Assembly: GCA_947457075.1 (NCBI GenBank)
Contig: CANGUG010000002.1
Span: forward strand, 62,001-126,000
Direction: 5' to 3'
DNA: 64,000 nucleotides
DNA from: Bacteroidota bacterium
GTDB taxonomy: Bacteria > Bacteroidota > Bacteroidia > Chitinophagales > Chitinophagaceae
Translations under genes and position numbers: made by a program
In this document: positions 16,781 to 26,427 of the stretch, piece by piece
Position numbering within the stretch: position 1 is the first letter of the stretch
Layout of the letters: every line of letters begins with the position of its first letter
Notes under the pieces: generated by a model
What the model was told of the DNA's origin: nothing
Seen by the model: only the letters and a program-made list of their open reading frames with translations
The model's database searches: none

Positions 16781-19156
16781 ATGTTTAAACATATCTCTAT
16801 TTTGCTGTTTGTACTTTTTTGTGTTCACAGCGAAACAATTGGACAAAGCAAAAAACAAAACTTTATTTTAACAGGCAATGTCAAGGATGAAGCCACTGGC
16901 TTGCCTTTGCAAGGAGCAAGTATTTATTTTCCTGAATTTAAAAAAGGAGTCATCGCCAAAGAAAACGGAACTTTTGAAATTAGCATACCTAATGGGGAAC
17001 ATATCGTTGAAGTGAGTTTTATTGGTTATGCATTGTTGTCAAAAACAATAACGGTGAAAGAAAACAGGGTAGAAAATTTTGCACTAGGTCATGGCGCAGT
17101 AGAAAATGCAAATGTGACGGTGACTAGTTTTTTACGTGCTACGAGTTCGCGTAAAACACCTACGCCTATCTCTATCTTTAAAAAAGAGGATTTATTTAAA
17201 TCCACCAGTACCAATTTTATTGATGCCTTGTCTAAAACACCTGGGGTTTCTCAATTAACTACTGGTCCAGCTATTTCCAAACCTATTATTAGAGGACTTG
17301 GATACAATAGGGTAATGGTGTTAAACGACGGGGTAAGACAGGAGGGTCAACAGTGGGGTGACGAGCATGGCATTGAAATTGATGAATACAATGTAACACG
17401 CACCGAAGTGTTAAAAGTGCCTGCATCCATTATATATGGTAGTGAAGCATTGAGTGGCGTGATTAATGTAGTATCCAATGTTCCAGTAGCAGAGGGCGCC
17501 ATTCGAGGAAATATATTTAGTAATTACCAAAGCAATAATAATTTACAAGGAGTTCACTTTGATATTGCTGGCAACAATAAAGGGTTTGTATGGGGATTGA
17601 ATGGAACTTCTAAAAAAGCGGGGGACTATCAAAATAAATATGATGGTAAAGTATTTAACTCCAAGTTCAATGAATTAAATGGTGGTGGATTTATAGGTAT
17701 TGAAAAAGAGTGGGGTTATACGCATTTAATTGTCAATCAGTTTAACCAAAAACTAGGCATGATTGAAGGGGAACGTGATCCCAATGGATTGTTTATTAAA
17801 CCCATTGCTGGCGGCGATTTTATTACGCCCACCCAACAGGATTTTAACAGTACCACACCCAATGTACCTTATCAAAATATTAAACACACTAAATATATTT
17901 TAGACAATAGCATTCGTTGGGGTACTGGAAAATTAAAGGCGAATATTGCGTACCAAAGAAACGAGCGTCAAGAGTTTGGTAATGTTGACGACCCAACTGA
18001 AAAAAGCTTATACTTTGATTTAGGAACACTCAATTACTCCTTTCAATATTTATTACCAGAAAAAAATAATTGGAAAAATACCATTGGAGTAAATGGTATG
18101 CAACAGCAAAACATCAACAAGGGTGTGGAAGTATTGATTCCTGAATATAAGTCAGTTGAGTTAGGCTTGTTTTTTTACACGCAAAAAAGAGCAGGTAAGT
18201 TAACCTTGAGTGGAGGTACACGTATTGATAAAAAAGGAATTGAATTTACCGATATAGTCAACAATCAAAAATTGAAAAAGGATTACGGTGCCATGGCGAG
18301 TTCTTTTGGTTTAACTTATGAGGCAAGCGAAAATTTAGTGTATAAATTTAATGTTGCACGTGGTTATAGAGCGCCCAACCTTGCTGAGCTAGGAAGCAAT
18401 GGCGCACATGAAGGTACCAATCGTTATGAGTATGGAAACACCAATTTAAAATCAGAAAAAAGTTTACAATTGGATTTAGGTGCCGAGTGGAGTAATGAAC
18501 ATGTATCCTTTAATGGAAGTATCTTTTACAATCAAATCACTGATTATATTTTTTACCAAAAACTAATGGGCAATAATGGTGCTGATTCTATTATTGTAAA
18601 CGAAGAAGGTGATGAGTTATTTGCATTTGAGTACAAGCAACAAAATGCAAATTTAATGGGCGCTGAATTTAATTTAGATATTCACCCGCATCCTATTGAC
18701 GGATTGCATATTGAAAATACTTTTTCTTATGTAAGAGGTAGGTTTGAAACAGCGATAGATGGCAGCAAAAATTTACCAAATATTCCACCACTAAGATGGA
18801 TTTCAGAATTGAGGTATGAATTTAAAAATACTAAAACGGTTTTACAAAATACCTACATGTCCTTGCAATTGGATAACGTATTTGCACAAAACAATCCATT
18901 CACAGGATACAATACCGAAACCGCTACCGCCGGGTATCATTTATTAAATGTTGGCTTCGGCACACAGTACACTCGAAAAGGAAAACAGTTATTTAATATT
19001 TCCTTTACTGCACAAAACTTAACGGACGTTGCTTATCAAAATCATTTGAGCAGGTTAAAATATACTTCGGAGAATTTGGCCACAGGTCGTATGGGTGTTT
19101 TTAATATGGGCCGCAACTTTAGTTTAAAATTAAATATTCCATTGCAGTTTGATTAA
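16781..19156 (+). CDS. TonB-dependent outer-membrane receptor
   Basis: The 791-residue protein has a signal peptide (FKHISILLFVLFCVHSETIGQ) and a carboxypeptidase-regulatory-like beta domain (about residues 28-107: LTGNVKDEATGLPLQGASIYFPEFKKG in part). A plug domain follows (about 120-230: PTPISIFKKEDLF ... PIIRGLGYNRVMVLNDGVRQEGQQWGDEHG ... SEALSGVINVV), then a beta-barrel ending in the terminal aromatic strand SLKLNIPLQFD. It imports a ligand across the outer membrane using TonB/ExbBD energy. There is no SusD partner, so a polysaccharide is unlikely. The DEHGIEIDEY plug loop and the small His/Cys protein upstream suggest a metal or small chelate; this is inference. Confidence 0.92.
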   Translation: MFKHISILLFVLFCVHSETIGQSKKQNFILTGNVKDEATGLPLQGASIYFPEFKKGVIAKENGTFEISIPNGEHIVEVSFIGYALLSKTITVKENRVENFALGHGAVENANVTVTSFLRATSSRKTPTPISIFKKEDLFKSTSTNFIDALSKTPGVSQLTTGPAISKPIIRGLGYNRVMVLNDGVRQEGQQWGDEHGIEIDEYNVTRTEVLKVPASIIYGSEALSGVINVVSNVPVAEGAIRGNIFSNYQSNNNLQGVHFDIAGNNKGFVWGLNGTSKKAGDYQNKYDGKVFNSKFNELNGGGFIGIEKEWGYTHLIVNQFNQKLGMIEGERDPNGLFIKPIAGGDFITPTQQDFNSTTPNVPYQNIKHTKYILDNSIRWGTGKLKANIAYQRNERQEFGNVDDPTEKSLYFDLGTLNYSFQYLLPEKNNWKNTIGVNGMQQQNINKGVEVLIPEYKSVELGLFFYTQKRAGKLTLSGGTRIDKKGIEFTDIVNNQKLKKDYGAMASSFGLTYEASENLVYKFNVARGYRAPNLAELGSNGAHEGTNRYEYGNTNLKSEKSLQLDLGAEWSNEHVSFNGSIFYNQITDYIFYQKLMGNNGADSIIVNEEGDELFAFEYKQQNANLMGAEFNLDIHPHPIDGLHIENTFSYVRGRFETAIDGSKNLPNIPPLRWISELRYEFKNTKTVLQNTYMSLQLDNVFAQNNPFTGYNTETATAGYHLLNVGFGTQYTRKGKQLFNISFTAQNLTDVAYQNHLSRLKYTSENLATGRMGVFNMGRNFSLKLNIPLQFD

Positions 19157-19179
19157 ACATAATTTATTAATTTAACCTT

Positions 19180-20535
19180 ATGAAAAAAAACCTAGGCACT
19201 GTCATTTTGTTAATGGCAACTTTATTGTTAATGCATACTGCAGTAAGTGCGCAGAAAAATAAAAAGGACACAAAGGTTTTAAATAAGGAAGAGCAAAAAA
19301 TAATTGAATACATTGATGCAAATATGCCAAGGGCCATTGCGTTGTTAAAAGAGGCAGTGAATGTAAATAGCGGGACCTTAAATATAGAAGGTGTAAAAAA
19401 AGTTGGTGCGCTATTTGCCAAAGAATTAGAAGCTGCAGGTTTAACAACGCATTGGGTGGCAATGCCTGATTCTATTCAACGTGCAGGGCATTTGGTTGGA
19501 AGGACGCCCGCAGCAGTTGCAAATACCACCACCACTAAAAAACATAAGGGCAAAAAATTATTTTTGATAGGACATTTGGATACGGTGTTTGAACCGGATA
19601 TGCCTGAGAATCCTTTCACCTTACTAAATGATAGCATTGCAACAGGACAGGGAGCGAATGATATGAAGGGCGGTGACGTCGTAATGATAATTGCATTGCA
19701 AGCATTGCATGCACAGGGATTGTTAAAAGAGGCGGCGATAACTGCATACTTAACGGGCGACGAGGAACAAGCCGGTTATCCAAGATCGGTGAGTAGGGGG
19801 GATTTTATTGAAACTGCCAAGCAATCCGAAATTGCCCTGGCTTTTGAAGGTGCCAACGGATTAAACTCGGTAGCCACTGCAAGGAGGGGTGCGAGCGGTT
19901 GGCAGTTGAAAGTGACTGGAAAAACAGGACATAGTAGTGGTGTTTTCACCGATTATGCAGGATATGGTGCTATTTATGAGGCGGCAAGAATTGTCAATTC
20001 ATTTAGAGAGGAGCTCAGCCAGGAAAAATACCTCACATTTAACCCCGGGGTATTCATTGGGGGGTCCGATATGCAGTATGAGGAGGCAAAGGCAAGCGGT
20101 ACGGCCATAGGTAAAACCAATATTATTTCTCCCAATGCGGTGGTGACAGGTGACCTTCGATTCCTCACTGAACAGCAAAAGCAGAACGCCCGAAATAAAA
20201 TGCAAAGCATTGTAAATCAAAGTCTTAAGGGAACAAAAGCCACTATTCAGTTTGTGGATGGTATCCCAAGTATGGCACCCACGCCGGGCAATGATAGTGT
20301 AAGAGCGGTGATAAGCGAAGTGACCCAAAAAATGGGCATGGGGGCAACGGTAGCAGGGGATCCGGGATCCCGCGGCGCCGGTGATATTTCCTATGTGGCC
20401 CAATATATGGACTGTATTGATGGTTTGGGTGCTTCCGGAAAAGGAGCACATGCCCCTGGTGAAACAATAAACCTAAAAGAATTGCCGTTTTTAATAAAAA
20501 GAGCGGCCTTAACCATGTACCAATTAACTAGGTAA
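19180..20535 (+). CDS. Secreted M20-family metallopeptidase
   Basis: The 451-residue protein has a signal peptide (KNLGTVILLMATLLLMHTAVSAQ). The M20 dizinc active-site elements are in order: GHLDTVF (metal His and Asp, about residues 129-135), ANDMKGGD (bridging Asp), TGDEEQAG (catalytic and metal Glu), and a C-terminal GAHAPGE with the last metal histidine. The middle part has the dimerisation domain with TGKTGHSSGVF. It resembles carboxypeptidase-G2 or ArgE-like members; the substrate is not readable. It starts 23 bases after the TonB receptor and is likely co-transcribed. Periplasmic hydrolysis of an imported peptide or N-acyl amino acid is one possibility. Confidence 0.9.
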   Translation: MKKNLGTVILLMATLLLMHTAVSAQKNKKDTKVLNKEEQKIIEYIDANMPRAIALLKEAVNVNSGTLNIEGVKKVGALFAKELEAAGLTTHWVAMPDSIQRAGHLVGRTPAAVANTTTTKKHKGKKLFLIGHLDTVFEPDMPENPFTLLNDSIATGQGANDMKGGDVVMIIALQALHAQGLLKEAAITAYLTGDEEQAGYPRSVSRGDFIETAKQSEIALAFEGANGLNSVATARRGASGWQLKVTGKTGHSSGVFTDYAGYGAIYEAARIVNSFREELSQEKYLTFNPGVFIGGSDMQYEEAKASGTAIGKTNIISPNAVVTGDLRFLTEQQKQNARNKMQSIVNQSLKGTKATIQFVDGIPSMAPTPGNDSVRAVISEVTQKMGMGATVAGDPGSRGAGDISYVAQYMDCIDGLGASGKGAHAPGETINLKELPFLIKRAALTMYQLTR

Positions 20536-20536
20536 A

Positions 20537-20560
20537 GCTGCTTTAAACAGCCTCTTTTTT
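20537..20560 (+). terminator. Weak terminator-like hairpin after M20 peptidase
   Basis: GCTG (20537-20540) and CAGC (20548-20551) with a seven-base loop are followed by CTC and a run of six T residues. The stem is short, so termination would be inefficient. The position between two unrelated transcription units supports the call. Confidence 0.35.
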
Positions 20561-20642
20561 AACCACTCCCCCAACATAGAAATTTAGCAGTTTTTTAATG
20601 CTACTAATTACCTAATATTCTATAAATATTAAGTAAATGGCA

Positions 20643-20650
20643 TATCTTTG
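20643..20650 (+). promoter_or_regulatory. Bacteroidota -7 element for the polysaccharide operon
   Basis: TATCTTTG matches TAnnTTTG in the gap between the M20 peptidase and the wza-like gene. It implies a leader of about 120 bases that contains the structured element at 20704-20741. No obvious -33 TTG is present at the ideal spacing, which lowers confidence. Confidence 0.5.
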
Positions 20651-20703
20651 TGAAGTCGTAGAATTAAGTCTGTAAAGTGCTATTTCTTAATTACTTATAG
20701 TCA

Positions 20704-20741
20704 TTTTTGGGACTTAGAATGGCGAAGCCATGCGCCAAAAA
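20704..20741 (+). promoter_or_regulatory. Structured leader RNA element of the polysaccharide operon
   Basis: An outer stem TTTTTGG (20704-20710) with CCAAAAA (20735-20741) encloses an inner hairpin ATGGC-GAA-GCCAT (20719-20731). An alternative stem, GGCG (20721-20724) with CGCC (20733-20736), would compete with both. Competing stems in a long leader suggest attenuation or antitermination, or a ligand- or protein-binding RNA. No UpxY/NusG-like gene is visible before the operon. The structure is read directly; the function is inference. Confidence 0.4.
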
Positions 20742-20777
20742 CAAACCACAAGTTTAGACCAATAATTTATTCAAAAT

Positions 20778-23342
20778 ATGAGACTCTTAAAAATTGTATT
20801 GTTAAGCATTTTTGTACTTGCATTAAGTCAAAATATTCAAGCCCAAAGTTTTTTAGCAGGCAAGGATATTAGTACGGTAAAAGTAGATGCATTAACCGAT
20901 GCTGAAATTGCACAAATTCAACAGCAATTAAAAACCAATGGAATTACCATTGATCAAGTGGAGCAACAAATAATTGCGAAAGGAATGTCGCCCATTGAAT
21001 TTGCAAAATTAAAAGCAAGGTTACAGTCTGTGAAAACGGGCAACAATGGTAACAAGTCTCCTTTGTCTAAACAAACAATGGGACAAAGAGGAAAAACTTC
21101 AACAAGTGATTCAACAAAGCAGCAATTCAATTTTGAACCAACTCATGTGAATCCATTAATTTATGGATCAGAATTATTTAATCCAAATACAACGGGCTTT
21201 GGAGAGAATCAAAATATAGCAACCCCTTTAAATTATGAAATAGGACCGAACGATGTGTTGAAATTAGTCGTGTATGGTGTGCAGGAATACAGTGCTGATT
21301 TAAAAGTAAGCAATGAAGGACGTATACAGGTGGACAATGTTGGACAAATTAAAGTAGCAGGTTTAACCATTGAAGCAGCTATTGAAAGAGTAAAACAACA
21401 AATGTCTAGATCGGCTTATCCAACACTGGGAAGAGGTGAATCAAAATTGGCATTGACTTTAGGAGATATTAGAACCATACAAGTAACGGTGATTGGTGCA
21501 TACAAAAGCGCCAACTACAGTGTATCTTCTTTATCAACGGTGTTAAGTGTATTGACCTTAGCGGGTGGTCCAAGTGATATAGGTAGTTACAGAGAAATTG
21601 AATTAATCAGAGACAATAAAGTATTTAAGAAAATTGACTTGTACCATTTTATGCAAAGTGGTGATCAGTCACAGAACATAGGATTAAAGGATCATGATGT
21701 GGTAAGGGTACCACCATATAAAAATAGAATTGAAATTAAAGGACAGGTAAAGCGTCCAGGTATTTTTGAATTAGTAGGTGGAGAAACCTTTGATCAATTT
21801 ATTAAATACGCAGGCAACTTTGACGACACGGCTTATACTGCATGGGTAAAAGTGATTCAAAAAAATGACAAGGAAAAAGCTATCAAGGATTTAGCCGCAG
21901 CCGACTTTGGTAAGTACGAACCACAGGGCGGTGATGTTATACAGGTATCTAAAATTTTAGATCGTTTTCAAAACAGGGTAAAATTAACCGGTGCTGTATT
22001 TCGTCCAGATGTATATGAATTATCACAGGGTATGCGTATTGCCGACTTAGTAAAACGTGCCGACGGATTAAAGGAGGACGCTTATACAGGACGTGCACAA
22101 TTAATACGCTTAAAGCCTAACTTATTAAAAGAGTTGGTGAGTATTAATTTATCCAAAGCATTACAAGGTGATCAAAGTCAAAACGTATTATTGCAACGTG
22201 AGGACGAATTGTATATTAATTCAGTATTAGAATTACGTGATTCTTTAAGCATTGATTTATTAGGTGAGGTAAGAACACAGGGCCGTTTTAACTACATTGA
22301 TAGTATGACGGTGAAGGATTTAATTTTAATGGCTGGAGGCTTTACACAAGCAGCCAATAAACAAGTGGAAGTTGCTAGAAGAGTACAGTTTGAAGATAAA
22401 GTAAACTCCGACCAAACCGCTACTATTTTAAGAACTGAAATAAATGGGGACCTTAGTTTTAATGCAGGACAAGAAAATTTTGTTTTACAACCTATGGACG
22501 TAGTGACCATTACTAAAAAAGCAGGATTCACGAATCCCGAAGTAGTTACTATTAGCGGACAGGTGCAAAATACAGGAAGGTACACTTTAAGCAAAAGAGT
22601 AGAAAGAGTAAGTGATATTGTGCAAAGAGCAGGAGGCTTAATTGGAGATGCATATGGCGAGGGGGCTTTTATTAAAAGAAGTAGGTATCAAATTGATACT
22701 TTAAGGTCCGATGAAAATAAAACAAGTATTGAGCAAGCTTATTTGAAAAAACAAAAAGCACAGCAACAAGCCGAGCAACAGGATTTAACTAAAACATTAA
22801 ATGACCCCAATGGAATCAATGCGGCAGATGTTGCTGCTCAAAACAAATTAAAGAAAAATATTAAAGACACTTTAGAAATTTTATATAAGGAATTAGAAGG
22901 TGATTATTATCAAATTGCCATTGACATAAATGCCATTATGAAAAAGCCAGGCAGTCAATTGGACTTGGTATTAAGAGACAAGGATGAGATAGTAATTCCT
23001 AAAATGGACAACCGTGTAAAAATTAGTGGCGGGGTATTAAGGCCAACCAATATTGTATATCGAGACGGATTAAGTATTGGCGAATGTATCAGTGCTGCGG
23101 GTGGTATAAGTGAGTATGCAAGACGCGGTAGAGCTTATGTAGTGTATGCCAATGGAAAAAGTAAAAGAACAAAACATTTTGGATTGTTCAGAATTAATCC
23201 AAGAATAAAACCAGGCAGTGAAGTAGTATTACCAGAGACGAATGAGAAAAAGGATAAGCCATTAACCACTATTACTGCCATGGTAGCCACCATTGCACAA
23301 GTGGTTGCAGCTTTGGCAACAATATCATTGTTAAACAAGTAA
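20778..23342 (+). CDS. Wza-like polysaccharide export outer-membrane protein
   Basis: The 854-residue protein has a signal peptide (LLKIVLLSIFVLALSQNIQAQ) without a clear lipobox. A polysaccharide-export domain starts near residue 150 (YEIGPNDVLKLVVYGVQEYSADLKVSNEGRI, in segments). A series of SLBB-type repeats follows, recognisable as recurring ...GEVRTQGRF/GQVQNTGRY/GGVLRPTNI... strands with VxDLIxxAGG helices, through about residue 800. The last 25 residues are a hydrophobic helix (TITAMVATIAQVVAALATISLL), as in Wza where the C-terminal helix crosses the outer membrane. It is much longer than E. coli Wza because of extra SLBB units. It is the first gene of the operon and pairs with the Wzz-like gene eight bases downstream. 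Confidence 0.9.
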   Translation: MRLLKIVLLSIFVLALSQNIQAQSFLAGKDISTVKVDALTDAEIAQIQQQLKTNGITIDQVEQQIIAKGMSPIEFAKLKARLQSVKTGNNGNKSPLSKQTMGQRGKTSTSDSTKQQFNFEPTHVNPLIYGSELFNPNTTGFGENQNIATPLNYEIGPNDVLKLVVYGVQEYSADLKVSNEGRIQVDNVGQIKVAGLTIEAAIERVKQQMSRSAYPTLGRGESKLALTLGDIRTIQVTVIGAYKSANYSVSSLSTVLSVLTLAGGPSDIGSYREIELIRDNKVFKKIDLYHFMQSGDQSQNIGLKDHDVVRVPPYKNRIEIKGQVKRPGIFELVGGETFDQFIKYAGNFDDTAYTAWVKVIQKNDKEKAIKDLAAADFGKYEPQGGDVIQVSKILDRFQNRVKLTGAVFRPDVYELSQGMRIADLVKRADGLKEDAYTGRAQLIRLKPNLLKELVSINLSKALQGDQSQNVLLQREDELYINSVLELRDSLSIDLLGEVRTQGRFNYIDSMTVKDLILMAGGFTQAANKQVEVARRVQFEDKVNSDQTATILRTEINGDLSFNAGQENFVLQPMDVVTITKKAGFTNPEVVTISGQVQNTGRYTLSKRVERVSDIVQRAGGLIGDAYGEGAFIKRSRYQIDTLRSDENKTSIEQAYLKKQKAQQQAEQQDLTKTLNDPNGINAADVAAQNKLKKNIKDTLEILYKELEGDYYQIAIDINAIMKKPGSQLDLVLRDKDEIVIPKMDNRVKISGGVLRPTNIVYRDGLSIGECISAAGGISEYARRGRAYVVYANGKSKRTKHFGLFRINPRIKPGSEVVLPETNEKKDKPLTTITAMVATIAQVVAALATISLLNK

Positions 23343-23350
23343 TTATACAA

Positions 23351-24460
23351 ATGAGCGAACAACATCAACCTTCCAACCATCCTAACCATTCCATTGAATC
23401 GGATGAAATTTCCTTAAAGGAATTGATTCAAAAAATTAAAGAGTGGAACGCTTACTTAAAAACAAAGTGGAAATTAATTATTGCCATTAGTATGTTTGGC
23501 GGTATTGGCGGATTTGTATTTGCCTATTTCCAAAAACCAAATTACAAAGCCGTGATGACTTTTGTGTTGGAGGAGGATAAGGGCGGGGGCATGGGAAGTG
23601 CCATGGGATTGGCCAGCAGTTTTGGTATTGACCTAGGTGGCGGCGGTGGAGGTGGAATGTTTACGAGCAGCAACATTTTAGAATTAATGAAAAGTAGGTT
23701 TGTGGTTGAAAAAACCTTGTTAAACACAGTGCCTTATGTAGCCAATGGGAAAAATGAAAATATCAGTTTGGCAGAATATTATATTCGCAGCTATGATTTA
23801 AGAAAAGCTTGGGAAAAGAAACCTGAACTTAAAAACATACAGTTTTTACCTAGCACAGACAGGTCACAATTTAGCCTGCAACAGGATTCAATACTTGAGA
23901 CCATTTCCGCTGGTATTGTAAAAAACAACTTAACCATTGCGCAAAAGGATAAAAAAGTAAGTATTATTAGTGTTGAAGTAAAAACCGAAAACCAATTGTT
24001 TTCAAAATTATTTTGTGAGCAATTGGCCAAAGAAACTTCAAAATTTTATATTGAAACAAAAAGTAAAAAAGCAAGGCTTAATGTAGAAGTATTACAAAAG
24101 CAAGCCGATAGTATAAGAGGGCAATTGAATGGTGCCATTGTTAGTGTGGCAGTTGCAACAGATAATGTATTTAATTTAAACCCAGCATTTAATGTAAAGC
24201 GTACACCCGCTACAAGGAGTCAGGTGGACGTGCAAGCCAATACGGCTATATTAACACAGCTAGTTGCACAATTGGAACTGGCTAAAGTAAGTTTAAGAAA
24301 AGAAACTCCTTTGATACAGGTAATTGATTTACCTATCCTCCCTTTAGAAAAGGAAAAGTTTGGCAAATTAAAGTCCTTGGTATTGGGTGGATTTTTAGCA
24401 GGTTTTTTAACCGTATTGTATTTAGTATTTAGCAGGTTGTATAAAAATATGATTGAATAA
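23351..24460 (+). CDS. Wzz-type polysaccharide co-polymerase (chain-length determinant)
   Basis: The 369-residue inner-membrane protein has two membrane helices, about residues 39-58 (KLIIAISMFGGIGGFVFAYF) and 341-361 (SLVLGGFLAGFLTVLYLVFSR), flanking a large periplasmic coiled region. This is the PCP topology of Wzz and of the membrane half of Wzc. A glycine run near residues 96-102 lies in the Wzz domain. There is no Walker-type tyrosine kinase domain and no separate kinase or phosphatase gene nearby, so control of chain length is probably of PCP-1 type. It is adjacent to the wza-like gene, as expected for partners. Confidence 0.85.
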   Translation: MSEQHQPSNHPNHSIESDEISLKELIQKIKEWNAYLKTKWKLIIAISMFGGIGGFVFAYFQKPNYKAVMTFVLEEDKGGGMGSAMGLASSFGIDLGGGGGGGMFTSSNILELMKSRFVVEKTLLNTVPYVANGKNENISLAEYYIRSYDLRKAWEKKPELKNIQFLPSTDRSQFSLQQDSILETISAGIVKNNLTIAQKDKKVSIISVEVKTENQLFSKLFCEQLAKETSKFYIETKSKKARLNVEVLQKQADSIRGQLNGAIVSVAVATDNVFNLNPAFNVKRTPATRSQVDVQANTAILTQLVAQLELAKVSLRKETPLIQVIDLPILPLEKEKFGKLKSLVLGGFLAGFLTVLYLVFSRLYKNMIE

Positions 24461-24477
24461 TTTTAAATTATTATCAC

Positions 24478-26412
24478 ATGTCACCATCAAATAATTTTAA
24501 CCGGTTAAAAAAAATAAACATTGTACCAAGGTGGATTATTTTTTTATTGGATATTGGGGTAACTTGTTTTTCATTTTTCTTGGCTTTTATTATTAAGAAA
24601 AATTTGGAGCTTAGTGGCTTGCTTTGGCCACCCCTTATTAATACGTTTATATTATTAATCATTGCTAATATATTAATTTTTGCCAGTGTTAAAACCTATA
24701 CCGGTATTGTACGATATACTGGTTTTCAGGACGCTGTTAGAATATCGGTAGCTATATTTTTATCCTCCTCCTTATTGTTGTTGGTATCCAAGGCATCGGA
24801 GCAGTCCACCAATGCGTTTGTGCTAGACAATGTATTAATTATTTTATATGCAAGTTTTAGTTTTTTAAGTTTAATTAGTTATCGTATTGGCATTAAGTTT
24901 TTATTTTCCTATGCCAAGAATTATAAAATGAAGAAAAAAACGGTGGTGATATTTGGTGCTGGGGAAACGGGCGTTGCTACCAAACGTGTATTAGAACATG
25001 ATACACAAAACAATATTCATCTATTGGCTTTTATTGACGATGACCGAAAAAAAAATAATAAGGCATTGGATGGAGTACCTATTGTGAGTTTTGTGGAGTT
25101 TACTGAAATGTTACAAGTAAATGAAGTGGATGAATTGGTGATCGCCAGCTTTACATTGCCTGCTAAACGCAAAAATGACATTGTTGACTTTTGTTTGAAT
25201 CATGATATTTTGGTGTTAAATGTACCCCCTTATAATAAATGGAGTGAGGGTAAGTTTAATAGTAAGCAATTACAAAATATTAAAATTGAGGATTTGTTGG
25301 AGCGTGATCCTATTGTTATTAATAACAATCAAATACGTTCTCAAGTAAAAGGAAAACGCGTGTTGGTAACAGGTGCAGCAGGTTCTATTGGAAGTGAAAT
25401 TGTGCGTCAGTTATTGCCTTATCAACCTGAACTTATTATTTTATGCGATCAGGCGGAGACACCCTTGCATACTTTAGAACTTGAATTACAAGAACGTAAA
25501 ACACGGGTAAACTGTATTCCCTTCCTTGCGGATATTACCAATGAGCAAAGAATGGAGGATATGTTTATGCAGTTTCAGCCACAGTATGTGTATCATGCAG
25601 CTGCTTATAAACATGTTCCCATGATGGAATTATGTCCTAGTGAAGCCGTTAAAAATAATGTGTTGGGTACAAAACTCATGGCCGACTTAGCTGTGAAACA
25701 TTATGTGGAACGCTTTGTAATGGTGAGTACCGACAAGGCGGTAAACCCAACCAATGTTATGGGAGCAAGCAAGCGTCTTGCTGAAATTTATGTGCAAGGA
25801 CTTTCTAAGGAAACAGCTAATAGCACCAAGTTTATTACTACCCGTTTTGGTAATGTATTGGGAAGTAATGGATCGGTTATTAATAGGTTTAGGGATCAAA
25901 TTTTAAAAGGAGGTCCGGTAACAGTTACCCATCCCAATATTACAAGGTACTTTATGACCATTCCTGAAGCCTGCCAATTGGTATTGGAAGCAGGTAGCAT
26001 GGGCAATGGAGGCGAGATATTTATTTTTGATATGGGTGAACCGGTGACCATTTCTGATTTGGCTAAAAAAATGATCCGCTTATTTGGCTATATACCCAAT
26101 ATTGATATTGACATTACTTATAGCGGATTAAGGCCAGGTGAAAAATTATACGAGGAGTTATTAAGCGATGCGGAAAACACGTTAAAAACTTACCATGAAA
26201 AAATCATGATTGCGAAAGTGCGTGAAGTGGCTTTACAAGATATTGAAGCAAAATTCAATGAATTTAGAAGGTTGGTGAATAGTGCTGAAAACGAAAACGA
26301 ATTGGTAGCCTTAATGAAGGCCCTAGTGCCAGAGTTTATTAGCAACAATAGTGTTTATGAGCAATTGGATAGCACTAATGGGGTGGCAAAAGTGGTTGGA
26401 ATTGGTATTTAA
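24478..26412 (+). CDS. Membrane nucleotide-sugar 4,6-dehydratase (WbpM/CapD/PglF type)
   Basis: The 644-residue protein has four N-terminal membrane helices (about residues 12-145), a CoA-binding-like Rossmann domain (VVIFGAGETGVATKRVL, about 158-174) and a C-terminal SDR dehydratase domain starting at VLVTGAAGSIGSEIV (about 297-311). The active-site region STDKAVNPTNVMGASKR has the Met/Lys arrangement of this family instead of YxxxK. Such enzymes make UDP-2-acetamido-2,6-dideoxy-4-keto-glucose from UDP-GlcNAc, the precursor of QuiNAc, FucNAc or bacillosamine. With the epimerase at 50508 and the initiating transferase at 51391, it probably supplies the first sugar of the repeat unit. It is the last gene before the AT-rich interior. 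Confidence 0.9.
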   Translation: MSPSNNFNRLKKINIVPRWIIFLLDIGVTCFSFFLAFIIKKNLELSGLLWPPLINTFILLIIANILIFASVKTYTGIVRYTGFQDAVRISVAIFLSSSLLLLVSKASEQSTNAFVLDNVLIILYASFSFLSLISYRIGIKFLFSYAKNYKMKKKTVVIFGAGETGVATKRVLEHDTQNNIHLLAFIDDDRKKNNKALDGVPIVSFVEFTEMLQVNEVDELVIASFTLPAKRKNDIVDFCLNHDILVLNVPPYNKWSEGKFNSKQLQNIKIEDLLERDPIVINNNQIRSQVKGKRVLVTGAAGSIGSEIVRQLLPYQPELIILCDQAETPLHTLELELQERKTRVNCIPFLADITNEQRMEDMFMQFQPQYVYHAAAYKHVPMMELCPSEAVKNNVLGTKLMADLAVKHYVERFVMVSTDKAVNPTNVMGASKRLAEIYVQGLSKETANSTKFITTRFGNVLGSNGSVINRFRDQILKGGPVTVTHPNITRYFMTIPEACQLVLEAGSMGNGGEIFIFDMGEPVTISDLAKKMIRLFGYIPNIDIDITYSGLRPGEKLYEELLSDAENTLKTYHEKIMIAKVREVALQDIEAKFNEFRRLVNSAENENELVALMKALVPEFISNNSVYEQLDSTNGVAKVVGIGI

Positions 26413-26427
26413 TTCTAAAATAAATCT

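Noticed and set aside
19202..20467. Several long minus-strand frames inside the M20 peptidase gene
   Set aside because: They are shadows of a gene with all catalytic motifs; their translations are low-complexity and show no domain.
23542..23727. Minus-strand frame with a proline run inside the Wzz gene
   Set aside because: The proline run is the complement of the glycine-coding stretch GGTGGCGG... in the Wzz-like gene, not a separate protein.
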